Source: an uncultured Bacteroidales bacterium | GTDB lineage: Bacteria > Bacteroidota > Bacteroidia > Bacteroidales > Muribaculaceae | Assembly: GCA_905210435.1 (NCBI GenBank) | Contig: CAJLWO010000013.1 | Span: 1 to 49,598, forward strand | Length of the DNA stretch: 49,598 nt | Direction of reading: 5' to 3' | In this document: piece after piece, positions 35,355 to 43,298 of the stretch | Layout: each line of letters starts with the position of its first letter | Numbering within the stretch: the first letter of the stretch is position 1 | The notes under the pieces: generated by a model | Database searches by the model: none | The model's input: the letters and a program-made list of their open reading frames with translations, nothing else | What the model was told of the DNA's origin: nothing | Position numbers and translations under genes: made by a program

Positions 35355-35780
35355 ATGCGAACAACAACTCAGATACTTCCCGGTATAAAGGCCATCGGCT
35401 GGGTCGACTGCCGACACCTGCCGAGGCGCGTTGACCTCTCGGCCATCTGCGGAATGTCGGTGGTCGTCCTGACCGACATTCACCCGATAGAGTTCTTCGA
35501 CGAGCCTCAGTGCGAGTGCAAGACCAAGAAGGACGGTGCCGGGTACGAGGACACCGCCACCTTGAAGTTCCTGACTTCGCAGAAACTTCCCCGGTCTGCC
35601 TCGCTCGGTTTTGTCGTTACTGATGTCAACGGCAAATCATATCTTATCGGCTCACTCGAAGCTCCGCAGCCGCATGTCGAGTGCAATCACCAGACCGGCA
35701 TACCGTCGGGCGATGCCGCCGGATATGAATACGAAATTAAGCACGTCTCCATCAAGTCGCTGGTGCCGTGCGTCATATAA
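35355..35780 (+). CDS. Conserved hypothetical protein of Bacteroidales prophages
   Basis: The 141-residue protein starts at MRTTTQILPGIKAIGWVDC; the extended frame from 35178 runs through the previous gene out of frame. It is beta-rich and soluble, with segments VVVLTDIHPIEFFDE, TLKFLTSQKLP and FVVTDVNGKSYLIGSLE. It contains two Cys in CEC but no recognised catalytic motif. Similar small proteins accompany phage replication or structural genes in this order (recollection, not checked). A terminator follows 83 bases downstream. Confidence 0.68.
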   Translation: MRTTTQILPGIKAIGWVDCRHLPRRVDLSAICGMSVVVLTDIHPIEFFDEPQCECKTKKDGAGYEDTATLKFLTSQKLPRSASLGFVVTDVNGKSYLIGSLEAPQPHVECNHQTGIPSGDAAGYEYEIKHVSIKSLVPCVI

Positions 35781-35862
35781 CTTTTGCATCAGAGACCAGT
35801 CCCGACCGGTAGTCGCCGCAGGGATGCGGCTAAGGTCAACACAGATTTTGAAGTTTATTTTT

Positions 35863-35894
35863 CCGCTTGCGCGTGATGCGTAGGCGGTTTTTAT
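35863..35894 (+). terminator. Intrinsic terminator
   Basis: The stem CCGCTTGCGC / GCGTAGGCGG pairs over ten positions with G-U pairs and a 5-base loop, and is followed by TTTTTATTT on the plus strand. It closes the transcription unit ending at 35780. Confidence 0.65.
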
Positions 35895-35940
35895 TTGGTA
35901 GCGGGAGCCTTCCCGATGGTGAAACCCACCGAGGGGAGGG

Positions 35941-36485
35941 TCAGACACGGCGGAACACGGTCGCTCCAGACGTTGTAGTCGAAAAGCGGTGCATCCGTTG
36001 GCTTCGTGGTCGAAGCGAGTTGCCGCCCATCTTCGTAGCACTCTTTTACGATATACCGGGTACCTGCCCCACGTTCCGCAGTATCCCTTCGGGCATCGGG
36101 GATTCTGCAAACTCCTTTTCAGCGGTGGCCTCCCTACCGCACTTGCCGCACTGGTATTCAATGATAAGTCGCCCACAGACAGCCCTCTTTATAGCGGAGG
36201 CGGTGAAAGCCTTCGGAGTCCTGCGCCATAAATCAAGGAATGGATCATCCTCTTGTGCGGAACGCCCGGCAGGATTAAGGTGTCGTGGCCGTTGAACGAG
36301 TTCTATCCACAGACGCGCCGCCGATGCACTTGCCATATTCGTAAGTCCCGACACTCCGGGTTGCCGTCCGCACTCATGCCGCTGCGCCGTTGCAGTCCGG
36401 CCACGCCCATGTTCTTCCGTTCCCCGACTCGTGAGTCAAGTTCTCCTGTAATCGCATCTTGGAATTTTCGGGACATCGGGTTCAT
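35941..36485 (-). pseudogene. Decayed, inverted copy of ardA
   Basis: Read on the minus strand this 545-base stretch aligns along its length with the intact ardA at 36672-37328. It begins ATGAACCCGATGTC (ardA: ATGAACCCAATGTC), shares TGTCGGGACTTACG, GTGGATAGA, TTCAACGGC, ATGGCGCAGGACT, GAGTGCTAC and ACGAAGCC in the same order, and ends CGTGTTCCGC before TGA. Multiple indels shift the frame, so no ArdA protein is made. A -7 box TACCTTTG survives upstream at 36500-36507. Plus-strand frames here are artefacts. Confidence 0.8.
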
Positions 36486-36671
36486 TCAGTTTTCGGATGC
36501 AAAGGTAGGGCTGACCGCACATCTGCGCCTGTCGGCTTGACCCTCCGGGATTGAAAATCATTTTTCATAAATCTCCACCTTGCAGGTAGTATTTACCGCC
36601 GGGGCTTGAAAAATAATTTGCAATTCCGCTTTCTCAGCTCTCCCAATTATTGCACCGTAAAACTTAAAAAA

Positions 36672-37328
36672 ATGAACCCAATGTCAAACCCTCAAATTTC
36701 TAACAAGATGAGATTACAATTCGGAGAACTCAACATCACTCCAAGAGTCGAGGAACGACTCGAAGAACTGGGCTACACGGTGGCCGAACTGCAAGACGCC
36801 ATTAAGCGGCACAAGAGCGAGTGCGACGGCGAACCCTCCGTATATGTCGGGACTTACGGCAAGTACAACGACGGCTCGCTCTGCGGCCTGTGGATAGACC
36901 TCTCGTCGTTCAACGGCTACGACGACTTCATCGACTTCTGCCGCGCGATCCACGCCGACGAGGAGGACCCCGAGCTGATGGCGCAGGACTACGAGGGCTT
37001 CCCCCGCCAGTGGTACAACGAGGGCTTCATGTCCGAGGACGACTTCGACCACATCATCGAATACTCCGATATGTGCGACAAGTACGGCCAGGAAGCCGTC
37101 GATGACTATCTGGAGTTCCGCGACGAACTCGACAACTTCGAGGAAGCCTACTGCGGCGAGTGGGACAGCGAGGAAGACTTTGCCCGGCACATCATCAGCG
37201 AGTGCTACAATCTCGAAAGAGAGATGGGCGACCTCGCCCGCTACTTCGACTACGAAGCCTTCGGACGCGAGCTGTTTATGTACGACTACTCGATGGGCGC
37301 CAACAATAACGTGTTCCGCAACATCTGA
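36672..37328 (+). CDS. ardA: Anti-restriction protein ArdA
   Basis: The 218-residue, strongly acidic protein mimics B-form DNA and blocks type I restriction enzymes. The family start PSVYVGTYGKYNDGSLCGLWIDL (about 56-78) and the acidic segment FCRAIHADEEDPELMAQDYEGFP (about 90-112) are diagnostic, followed by an Asp/Glu-rich C-terminal half. Start at 36672 (MNPMSNPQ) agrees with the start of the decayed copy on the other strand. ArdA protects incoming mobile DNA, which fits the element. A GC-rich hairpin (GTCGCCC-TTCG-GGGCGGC) follows near 37359. Confidence 0.92.
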   Translation: MNPMSNPQISNKMRLQFGELNITPRVEERLEELGYTVAELQDAIKRHKSECDGEPSVYVGTYGKYNDGSLCGLWIDLSSFNGYDDFIDFCRAIHADEEDPELMAQDYEGFPRQWYNEGFMSEDDFDHIIEYSDMCDKYGQEAVDDYLEFRDELDNFEEAYCGEWDSEEDFARHIISECYNLEREMGDLARYFDYEAFGRELFMYDYSMGANNNVFRNI

Positions 37329-37482
37329 CCCCGTCCATCCCTCTCTCCTTACTTCGGGTCGCCCTTCGGGGCGGCTCTTATGTATATTGGTTAGGGGCCC
37401 TGTTGGGGATGATATTAGTGCTGCTCATGGTGTTCGTGCAGGTGCTTATAATGAACTTTAACACACTTTTTTTTGTTATCAT

Positions 37483-37513
37483 TTTGTAGATAGAAAAAAA
37501 GGTATTACCTTTG
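37483..37513 (+). promoter_or_regulatory. Promoter of small RNA 1
   Basis: A -33 TTTG at 37483-37486 and a -7 TACCTTTG at 37506-37513 are 19 bases apart. The surrounding GAAAAAA-GTATTACCTTTGCA is nearly identical to the promoter at 47566-47596. Confidence 0.75.
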
Positions 37514-37518
37514 CATCA

Positions 37519-37597
37519 GAAAAATATCCTGTCGTAACTGAACGGCTACGTGAAAAGTGCGTAGCTCACAAGTGTAGGTTACGCAGGACTATTTTTT
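37519..37597 (+). ncRNA. Predicted small RNA 1, convergent with the DUF3800 gene
   Basis: The strong promoter is followed by an 80-base segment without an open frame. It folds into an outer stem CCTG-(T)-CGTAAC / GTTACG-CAGG and an inner hairpin CTACG-TGAAAAGTG-CGTAG, ending in ACTATTTTTTT as an intrinsic terminator. Its 3' end overlaps the last bases of the minus-strand DUF3800 gene (stop at 37589), so an antisense or 3'-end interaction is possible. Confidence 0.6.
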
Positions 37598-38410
37598 TGC
37601 CCTTTTGGTTCGTGTTAAGTTGCGTGTGTGATGCTTCGGCTTGAAACTCCAATGCCTATAAATCTGGAACCAACGGTCGCTATCTTCTTTTATCGGTGTG
37701 CTTATACCGATGTTGAAATCCGGGTATATCTCTCGGATTTTTGCATTTATATACTTGTATAGCTTGAGTTTGAGTATAGTTCGTTTCCCTGGCCTTTCGT
37801 CACCATCAGACTTCAATTTATCTTTTTCATTTAATTTGAAGCAAATCGCACCGAGTATTACATCCATAAATTGTAACGGCAGGTGCGTTTTAGAATCGAC
37901 CTCAGAAATACCTTTTTCAACGAAATGCACACCCTTTGCCTTGAAATCATGGTCGTTATTCAGGCTGTATAGATGCGCTACGAAATTCCGTTTATCTTCT
38001 TGGTTCAAAGGTATCTCATCGAGATATAGACGAACACCCTCCTTATCTTCAGCAAAGACGAGACCGAAAGCATATTTTATAAACTGATAATATAAAATCG
38101 GATATTCTTCTTTACGCTTTTCGGCTGTAAGTTCCGGCTCATATTGATTATGACGGAAGAATATCCTTATTTTCAAAAGTCCCTCTTTGCCCATCTCAAA
38201 TAATTCATCAACAAGACGGATGTATTTGTCGTAATGATAGGCATTGACTTTCTGCCATTTGATTTCATCCTGTATATTCAGCTCTCTTTTAATAGCTTCC
38301 ATGCGTTCCAATACAATCTCTCGGTGTTGAGATTGCACAAGTATTCCCCCATAAAAATTGGAGTAATACGTCCCATGCTTATCGCTTTCATCAAGCCAAA
38401 TATGTATCAT
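37589..38410 (-). CDS. DUF3800 domain protein
   Basis: The 273-residue protein begins MIHIWLDESDKHG, the acidic D-E-S start of DUF3800, a predicted RNase H-like fold. Further acidic positions occur in VRLYLDEIPL (near 130) and QFMDVILGA (near 182), in the order expected for a D..D..D type catalytic triad. DUF3800 proteins are common in phages, mobile elements and defence neighbourhoods; their activity is not established here. A perfect minus-strand -7 TAACTTTG (38437-38444) precedes it. It is the only minus-strand gene inside the rightward element genes, and so looks like an independent cargo unit. Confidence 0.82.
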   Translation of the reverse strand: MIHIWLDESDKHGTYYSNFYGGILVQSQHREIVLERMEAIKRELNIQDEIKWQKVNAYHYDKYIRLVDELFEMGKEGLLKIRIFFRHNQYEPELTAEKRKEEYPILYYQFIKYAFGLVFAEDKEGVRLYLDEIPLNQEDKRNFVAHLYSLNNDHDFKAKGVHFVEKGISEVDSKTHLPLQFMDVILGAICFKLNEKDKLKSDGDERPGKRTILKLKLYKYINAKIREIYPDFNIGISTPIKEDSDRWFQIYRHWSFKPKHHTRNLTRTKRAKK

Positions 38411-38523
38411 ATCAAATTTTGTCTTGTTTAGGATTGCAAAGTTACGAAATTTTCGTGAATTTCGGTGTCTTTTACCCTCCTTATTTACAGCGGTAACTTC
38501 GTGGTGTAAAACTCAGTTACGCC

Positions 38524-39555
38524 ATGTCAAAGACCGCATACCATATCTCGCTCAAAGGCTACGTCGGAGGCTACGACTTCGACCGCTCGACCGTTGACAA
38601 GGAGCTTGCCAAGAACGAGGGTAAGCAGGTCAACGTGCTTATCGACAGCCTCGGCGGTTCGCTCGCCACCGGCCTGTCTATCTCCGCCGCCTTCCGCAAT
38701 CACGGCAATGTCAATGTGCATTTCGTGGGACTCAATGCCTCCGCCGCAACCATCGCTTCGCTCGGCGCAGCCCACATCTCTATTGATGCAGGGGCTATGT
38801 ATCTCGTTCACAAATGCTCGATGGCTTTCTTCGAGTGGGGCTCGCTCAACAGCGACCAGTTCGCCACTCTCATTGCCGACTGCGAGAAGATTAAGGCCGA
38901 CCTTGATAAGCTCGACCTTAATGTGGCTCAAATCTATGCAAAGAAGTGCCGCAAGCCTACTGCTGATCTTCTCGCCCTGATGAAAGTCGGCGGCTGGCTC
39001 ACCGCCAAAGAAGCTCTCGACTGGGGCTTCGTTGACGAAATCACCGACCTTGACGATGAACCTGCTCCCAAGCTCACTGACGCGCTCGCCTCGGCTATGG
39101 CTTCGGAGGGTATGCCCATACCGAACATACCGCTTGCCGAAACTGACCGCGAGGGTCTGTTCGGCAAGTTCCTCACTGCCATAGCGTCGCTTTTCCGTTC
39201 ACCCTCAAACAGTATATCCACCGCAATGATTAAGACCTACACTTTCCTGTCGGCAATATTGGCCGACAATCCGCTTACAGTGAACGACGGCAAGGCCGCG
39301 ATCACTGCCGCGCAGCTCGACTGCATCGAAGATGCGCTCGCCGAGAAAGACCGCCTCTGCAACGAGCAGAAGAAAAACATCGAAGAACGCGACGCTACCA
39401 TCGCCGACCTGCAAGCCAAACTCGCAGCCAAGCCCGCGGCCTCGACCACTGCCGTTGTCGAAGACAGCAAGCCCGGCGAGACTGAAACGAAAACCGATGT
39501 CGAGCAGTATGTAGATACCTACAACTCTGCTCGCGCCCTCTACAACGAAGTCTAA
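38524..39555 (+). CDS. ClpP-like prohead protease with C-terminal scaffold
   Basis: The 343-residue protein has an N-terminal ClpP/S14 fold (about 1-185). The oxyanion-forming IDSLGGSLATGLSI is near residue 38, the nucleophile Ser lies in GLNASAATIASLGA near 72, the His in YLVHKCSM near 95, and the acidic residue in the following helix. The C-terminal part (about 215-343) contains a coiled coil (DALAEKDRLCNEQKKNIEERDATIADLQAKLAAKP) typical of a scaffold fused to the protease. Such proteins mature phage heads. It starts the head operon, with the capsid gene 38 bases downstream. Confidence 0.88.
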   Translation: MSKTAYHISLKGYVGGYDFDRSTVDKELAKNEGKQVNVLIDSLGGSLATGLSISAAFRNHGNVNVHFVGLNASAATIASLGAAHISIDAGAMYLVHKCSMAFFEWGSLNSDQFATLIADCEKIKADLDKLDLNVAQIYAKKCRKPTADLLALMKVGGWLTAKEALDWGFVDEITDLDDEPAPKLTDALASAMASEGMPIPNIPLAETDREGLFGKFLTAIASLFRSPSNSISTAMIKTYTFLSAILADNPLTVNDGKAAITAAQLDCIEDALAEKDRLCNEQKKNIEERDATIADLQAKLAAKPAASTTAVVEDSKPGETETKTDVEQYVDTYNSARALYNEV

Positions 39556-39593
39556 TCCCAATTCCCGATTTCAAATTCCCAATCCCCTCAAAT

Positions 39594-40553
39594 ATGGCAG
39601 GTAAATTCTCATTCACCCTCAAAGAGTATCAGGAGGCCGCGGTCAAATACTGCTCCGACCTCCTTATGCTCCCCATTATCGGTATCGGCGACACGCTCCA
39701 GTATATGACAGGGCGACCCGGTATTCGGTACAAAGAGCGCGTCGGCAACCTCACAGGCGACGCTCAGTTCGCGCCCTACAATCCCCAACGTGCCGTTGAC
39801 TACAACCTCGGCATCGAGTTCCGCGACCTCGAAACTTACTTTGGCTCCGTTGTCGCCAACTTCGAGCCTAACTCGGCTATCTCTACGCTTCTCGGCACCG
39901 GTGCCACCAAAGGCGACGGTCAGATGACTACGCCGACGGCTCGCCACGTCCTCGCCCGAATTGCCAAGAACCTCTCCGAACATCTCAACGATGCGGTCTG
40001 GAACGGCAAGCGCAATGCCGCCGGTGATACCACCGCAGACCTGTTCGACGGCTTCGACACGATTACCGAAAAGGAAATCGCTGCCGGTGCTATCGCTGCC
40101 GAGGAAGGCAACTATATGAAGTTCAGCGATGAAATCACAGCGGCAAATGCCGTTGACATCGCCAAAGAGATTCTGTTCTCGCTCGACCCACGTCTGCGCT
40201 CGCAAGACCTCTACCTCTACTGTTCACAGGACTTCGTCGATAAATACAACGAAGGCTACCTGCTCACTCACGGCGGCATACCTTACAACACCCAGTACGG
40301 ACAGGGTGCCGTTGAAGGCTCCAACGGCAAGTTGAAGTTCTGCCCCCTCTACAACAAGGCAGGGTCGAAGTTCATGCACGTAACCACCAAGAGCAATATG
40401 CTCGTCGGCTACGACCAGATGGGCGACGTCGAGAACGTCATGGTGAAGGAATACGCTCCCTTCATCCTGTCGTACATCGCCACGATGTTCTTCGGCGTGC
40501 AGTTTGAAACGCTCGACAAACGCCGTTTCAAAACCATTGAAATCCCGGTGTAA
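39594..40553 (+). CDS. Major capsid protein
   Basis: The 319-residue protein follows the protease-scaffold gene, the standard place for the major head protein. It contains a long N-terminal helix start (FSFTLKEYQEAAVKYCSDLL), the dense alpha/beta body with LYLYCSQDFVDKYNEGYL, and the C-terminal strand EYAPFILSYIATMFFGVQFETLDKRRFKTIEIPV, all reminiscent of HK97-fold capsids in Bacteroidales phages. The call rests on position, length and general pattern, not on a catalytic motif. Confidence 0.78.
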   Translation: MAGKFSFTLKEYQEAAVKYCSDLLMLPIIGIGDTLQYMTGRPGIRYKERVGNLTGDAQFAPYNPQRAVDYNLGIEFRDLETYFGSVVANFEPNSAISTLLGTGATKGDGQMTTPTARHVLARIAKNLSEHLNDAVWNGKRNAAGDTTADLFDGFDTITEKEIAAGAIAAEEGNYMKFSDEITAANAVDIAKEILFSLDPRLRSQDLYLYCSQDFVDKYNEGYLLTHGGIPYNTQYGQGAVEGSNGKLKFCPLYNKAGSKFMHVTTKSNMLVGYDQMGDVENVMVKEYAPFILSYIATMFFGVQFETLDKRRFKTIEIPV

Positions 40554-40589
40554 CCAATTCCCAATCCCCAATTCCCAATCCCCATTATT

Positions 40590-41177
40590 ATGGCTAACAA
40601 ATGCACAAGCATACAGAAATCCCTCGGTTGGTGCCAAGGCACCCCCGAGCTGCCCGGTGTGAAACGCCGCATCTACTACCTCGCCAAGAGCGAGATAGTG
40701 GCGTTTCCGCAGCTCCCCCGTGACGAACTGGGCCGCGCCACTTCCGCAATCCTCGCAGGTGACTTCACACTCGCCGCCGATGCGAAGTGGAAATATATCG
40801 ATATCCTCCCCGACAAGTCGCAGTTGACTTCCGAGGCGCAGGGCGAGCTGCCCTCGCAGACGCAGCTCAACAAGCTCACTGCCGTTCACCCCGGAGTCGG
40901 CGCCGATGCGTCTGCCGCAGCAGCTTACATCAACAACACCGACAACGTGTTTGTCGTGGAGGACATGAAAGGCAACCACCGGGTCCTCGGCAACGACAAG
41001 TGGAACACAAAGGCCACTGTCGCACAGGATTTGGGTCAGGGTGCCACAGGCACGACCTCGACCACAATCTCCGTCGAGGCTACCGACGAAGTGCCCGCGC
41101 CCTTCTATGTCGGCACTCTCGAAACCGAGGACGGCGACATCGACTGCTCCGCCACCGGCACAGTCAAGAAAGCGTAA
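40590..41177 (+). CDS. Putative virion structural protein
   Basis: This 195-residue protein directly follows the capsid gene (36 bases). It begins MANKCTSIQKSLGWCQGTPELPGVKRRIYYL and ends in an Ig-like beta segment (EVPAPFYVGTLETEDGDIDCSATGTVKKA). Such proteins next to the capsid gene in Bacteroidales phages are likely head decoration, stopper or tail-tube components, which I cannot distinguish. The spacer before it contains repeated CCAATTCCCAATCC units also seen before the capsid gene. Confidence 0.65.
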   Translation: MANKCTSIQKSLGWCQGTPELPGVKRRIYYLAKSEIVAFPQLPRDELGRATSAILAGDFTLAADAKWKYIDILPDKSQLTSEAQGELPSQTQLNKLTAVHPGVGADASAAAAYINNTDNVFVVEDMKGNHRVLGNDKWNTKATVAQDLGQGATGTTSTTISVEATDEVPAPFYVGTLETEDGDIDCSATGTVKKA

Positions 41178-41200
41178 CCGCCCATTCTCCGCATAACCCT

Positions 41201-41872
41201 ATGGATAGAGCCGTCAGGAAAGGAGCAATCGCGTTGGACGAGATGTTGAACGACATCGAAGTGCCTTCGCTCGACGTTCCCGACCTCGACGGCTCTTTTG
41301 CTCCCACTTGCGAAGCAAAAGATCTGTTCGCCGAGAAGAAACGTGCGGCATGGAAAGACGTGCAACAGGCCGAGGCACGTTGCGACTTCGCCCCTAACAA
41401 GGTGCGAATTTCCTACCGCAATCCGGCTTTCGGAATAATCTCGCTCTGGAAAAAATCAATTTATGGACGCACTCTCACAGAAATAAAATCTGATGAGAGT
41501 ATGGTCGAAAAATTTGCCGAGGGTATGAATACCCTTATCCGGCAAATTCTCGGTCATTCGCTCTCGTCAGGCGACTGGTGCATCGTTACTTCGCCCAAGC
41601 GCAGACATAAGACCCGGAACTTCGCCTCTCTTATCTCGGCTCGTTTAGGCTCGCTTCTCGGCATACCGTTCTATGAAGACCTTGCCGAGTGCCACTCAAA
41701 GCATCGTGTCGGGGCAGTCTTTACCTTTGGCAAAGAACCGCCCAAAGAGAGTAACATCATAGTCTTTGACGATTTCGTTACCACCGGCGCCACGATGATT
41801 TCAATGCGCGAACTGCTGATGCCACTCGGCAAAAACCTCGTGTTTTTCACAGGAATAAACAATAAACTTTGA
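41201..41872 (+). CDS. Phosphoribosyltransferase-domain protein in the head operon
   Basis: The 223-residue protein starts at MDRAVRKGAIALDEMLN; the longer frame is an artefact through the previous gene. Its C-terminal half is a type I phosphoribosyltransferase fold with the PRPP-binding loop IIVFDDFVTTGAT near residue 186, preceded by DWCIVTSPKRRHKTRNFASL, resembling ComF-type enzymes. The N-terminal 60 residues are charged and of unknown function. A nucleotide-metabolism fold between capsid and terminase genes is unexpected; roles in base salvage, ADP-ribose chemistry or signalling are guesses. Confidence 0.8.
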   Translation: MDRAVRKGAIALDEMLNDIEVPSLDVPDLDGSFAPTCEAKDLFAEKKRAAWKDVQQAEARCDFAPNKVRISYRNPAFGIISLWKKSIYGRTLTEIKSDESMVEKFAEGMNTLIRQILGHSLSSGDWCIVTSPKRRHKTRNFASLISARLGSLLGIPFYEDLAECHSKHRVGAVFTFGKEPPKESNIIVFDDFVTTGATMISMRELLMPLGKNLVFFTGINNKL

Positions 41873-41903
41873 CCCCTGCGGCCAAAACAATTTTGACCCC
41901 TCT

Positions 41904-42539
41904 ATGGATAATAAATTCACTGAACTAATCGGACAATGGCTGCAAACGCCCGAAGCGGAGCGCGACTACTCCGTTGGCGCACTCTATCTGCTGAAACTCT
42001 CCGGCAATCAAATCATGTATCGCAACATCGTTGCTCAACTTGACCGCCGCCACGATGTGGTGGAGTATCAGCTTCAGAAATATTACAATTTCCGCGTTCA
42101 AGCGTTGACTCATGCGCAGGTCGAGGAGATGGCTGCGCAGGTAGAAACCATCGTGGCCGAACATATTCCTCTCGCTGCCGAAGCCGACAAGCAACCGCAG
42201 AAAGGCAAACGAGCCGACCACGACTCTCTGCCCGATGAAATCAAGGCTAAGTACGTTGAGAACCTTTCGCTTCTCCAACGTATGCGCGAGCTGCATCTAC
42301 GTCTCCGCTCGCTCTCGCTTGAAAACTCCACCTGCCCGGACTCCGAGCGTTATCCGTTCCTCAAAGAACTTATATCGCTCGACAAGAAACTTCACGCCAA
42401 CTGGGAGGCATACGACCATTACGTTGCTCCCGGCCCCGATGCCACACCCTCGCGATCTGCATCATCGACGAAGTCGCTTGGCTCTGCCAAGAACGCAAAA
42501 CGCTCCGCCGCCGGTAGCAAGAAGTCTCCGAAGAAATGA
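41904..42539 (+). CDS. Phage-type hypothetical protein with basic tail
   Basis: The 211-residue protein has a helical N-terminal domain (DNKFTELIGQWLQTPEAERDYSVGALYLLKLSGNQIMYRNI) and a helical middle (EIKAKYVENLSLLQRMRELHLRLRSLSL), ending in a disordered Ser/Lys-rich tail (KNAKRSAAGSKKSPKK) that could bind DNA. Its stop overlaps the next start by four bases (ATGA). The family is conserved next to packaging genes in related elements (recollection). Function unknown, perhaps a head or packaging accessory protein. Confidence 0.6.
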   Translation: MDNKFTELIGQWLQTPEAERDYSVGALYLLKLSGNQIMYRNIVAQLDRRHDVVEYQLQKYYNFRVQALTHAQVEEMAAQVETIVAEHIPLAAEADKQPQKGKRADHDSLPDEIKAKYVENLSLLQRMRELHLRLRSLSLENSTCPDSERYPFLKELISLDKKLHANWEAYDHYVAPGPDATPSRSASSTKSLGSAKNAKRSAAGSKKSPKK

Positions 42540-43057
42540 AGCGCACTGCCAACATCGACCAAATACTGCGGCCACTCTCAGATACTCCTTTTCAGGCGTA
42601 TCTGAGTAATGCCGTCCAAGTGGCCGACATCCTCGAATGGATATTGGCGCAAGTAGGCGTATCCGAGGTTTGGCAGACTTCTTTCTCTATCTCCGAGGAA
42701 TTTCTGCGACGGCTCTTTTTCATCACTAAGGACAAAAAAGTTACACGCATCAACCTTGTTCTCGACCATAAGGCCACGAACAAGACGCTCAAACTCTGGG
42801 CGTTCATCACCCAAGTTATCGAGCGAACCTATCTCGCGGACAATCACAGCAAGATTTTGTTGGTAAAATCCGAGGCCGGAGATACCGTCTCGGTTATCAC
42901 CTCGCAGAACCTCACTCGCGGCAACCGCCACGAGTCGGCGTTTATCTCCACCGACCCCGCGATCTTCGCAACGCTCAAAGCGCAGGTCGATGATTTAATC
43001 ACAAACCATTCAGTGCCTCTCCATGACTTATTCCGAGACAGAATTAACGCAGATTGA
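42536..43057 (+). CDS. PLD-like protein in the packaging operon
   Basis: The 173-residue protein resembles a single phospholipase D-like half: a helical start, a strand-helix core (KKVTRINLVLDHKATNKTLKLW), HSKILLVKSEAGDTVSVITSQNLTRGNRHESAFISTDP, which carries the H-x-K and N-type residues of the PLD fold. Start overlaps the previous stop by four bases, and its own end overlaps the following gene by 35 bases, so the operon is tightly coupled. PLD-like proteins can be DNA nucleases or packaging accessories; here neither is proven. Confidence 0.68.
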   Translation: MKRTANIDQILRPLSDTPFQAYLSNAVQVADILEWILAQVGVSEVWQTSFSISEEFLRRLFFITKDKKVTRINLVLDHKATNKTLKLWAFITQVIERTYLADNHSKILLVKSEAGDTVSVITSQNLTRGNRHESAFISTDPAIFATLKAQVDDLITNHSVPLHDLFRDRINAD

Positions 43058-43298
43058 GAAGTTTGCCTCAATCTACCTCAAAATATCCGACATCGCCGTA
43101 ATACTCGATATTCCGGCTGATGTACTGCGTAACGACATAGCCGACCGTAGTACCGAGGTGTCTAAAGCCTACCGACGCGGCAAAGCAGCGTCAAAGGTCA
43201 AGCTACATTCTCAGGAAATGATGCTTGCACAAGTAGGCTCGCCACTCGCCATCGAAAACGCCCACCGAAATCTCCTTGACATGGAAGACGATGAGTAA
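43023..43298 (+). CDS. Small helix-turn-helix protein upstream of the terminase (possible terminase subunit)
   Basis: The 91-residue, mostly helical protein (MTYSETELTQIEKFASIYLKISDIAVILDIPADVLRNDI) has an HTH-like core as in DNA-recognition subunits of terminases. It overlaps the PLD-like gene by 35 bases and the next gene by 8 bases. It may recognise the packaging site, or act with the next protein. Confidence 0.6.
   Translation: MTYSETELTQIEKFASIYLKISDIAVILDIPADVLRNDIADRSTEVSKAYRRGKAASKVKLHSQEMMLAQVGSPLAIENAHRNLLDMEDDE

Noticed and set aside
35867..36354. Plus- and minus-strand frames of 100-140 codons that look like separate hypothetical proteins
   Set aside because: The minus strand here aligns with ardA through several frameshifts; the frames are by-products of the decayed copy.
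36821..37105. Arg-rich 94-codon plus-strand frame inside ardA
   Set aside because: It is a shifted reading of the acidic ardA codons and has no independent support.
40787..41200. N-terminal extension of the phosphoribosyltransferase frame
   Set aside because: It overlaps the preceding structural gene in another frame and is Arg-rich, low-complexity sequence; the ATG at 41201 is the natural start.
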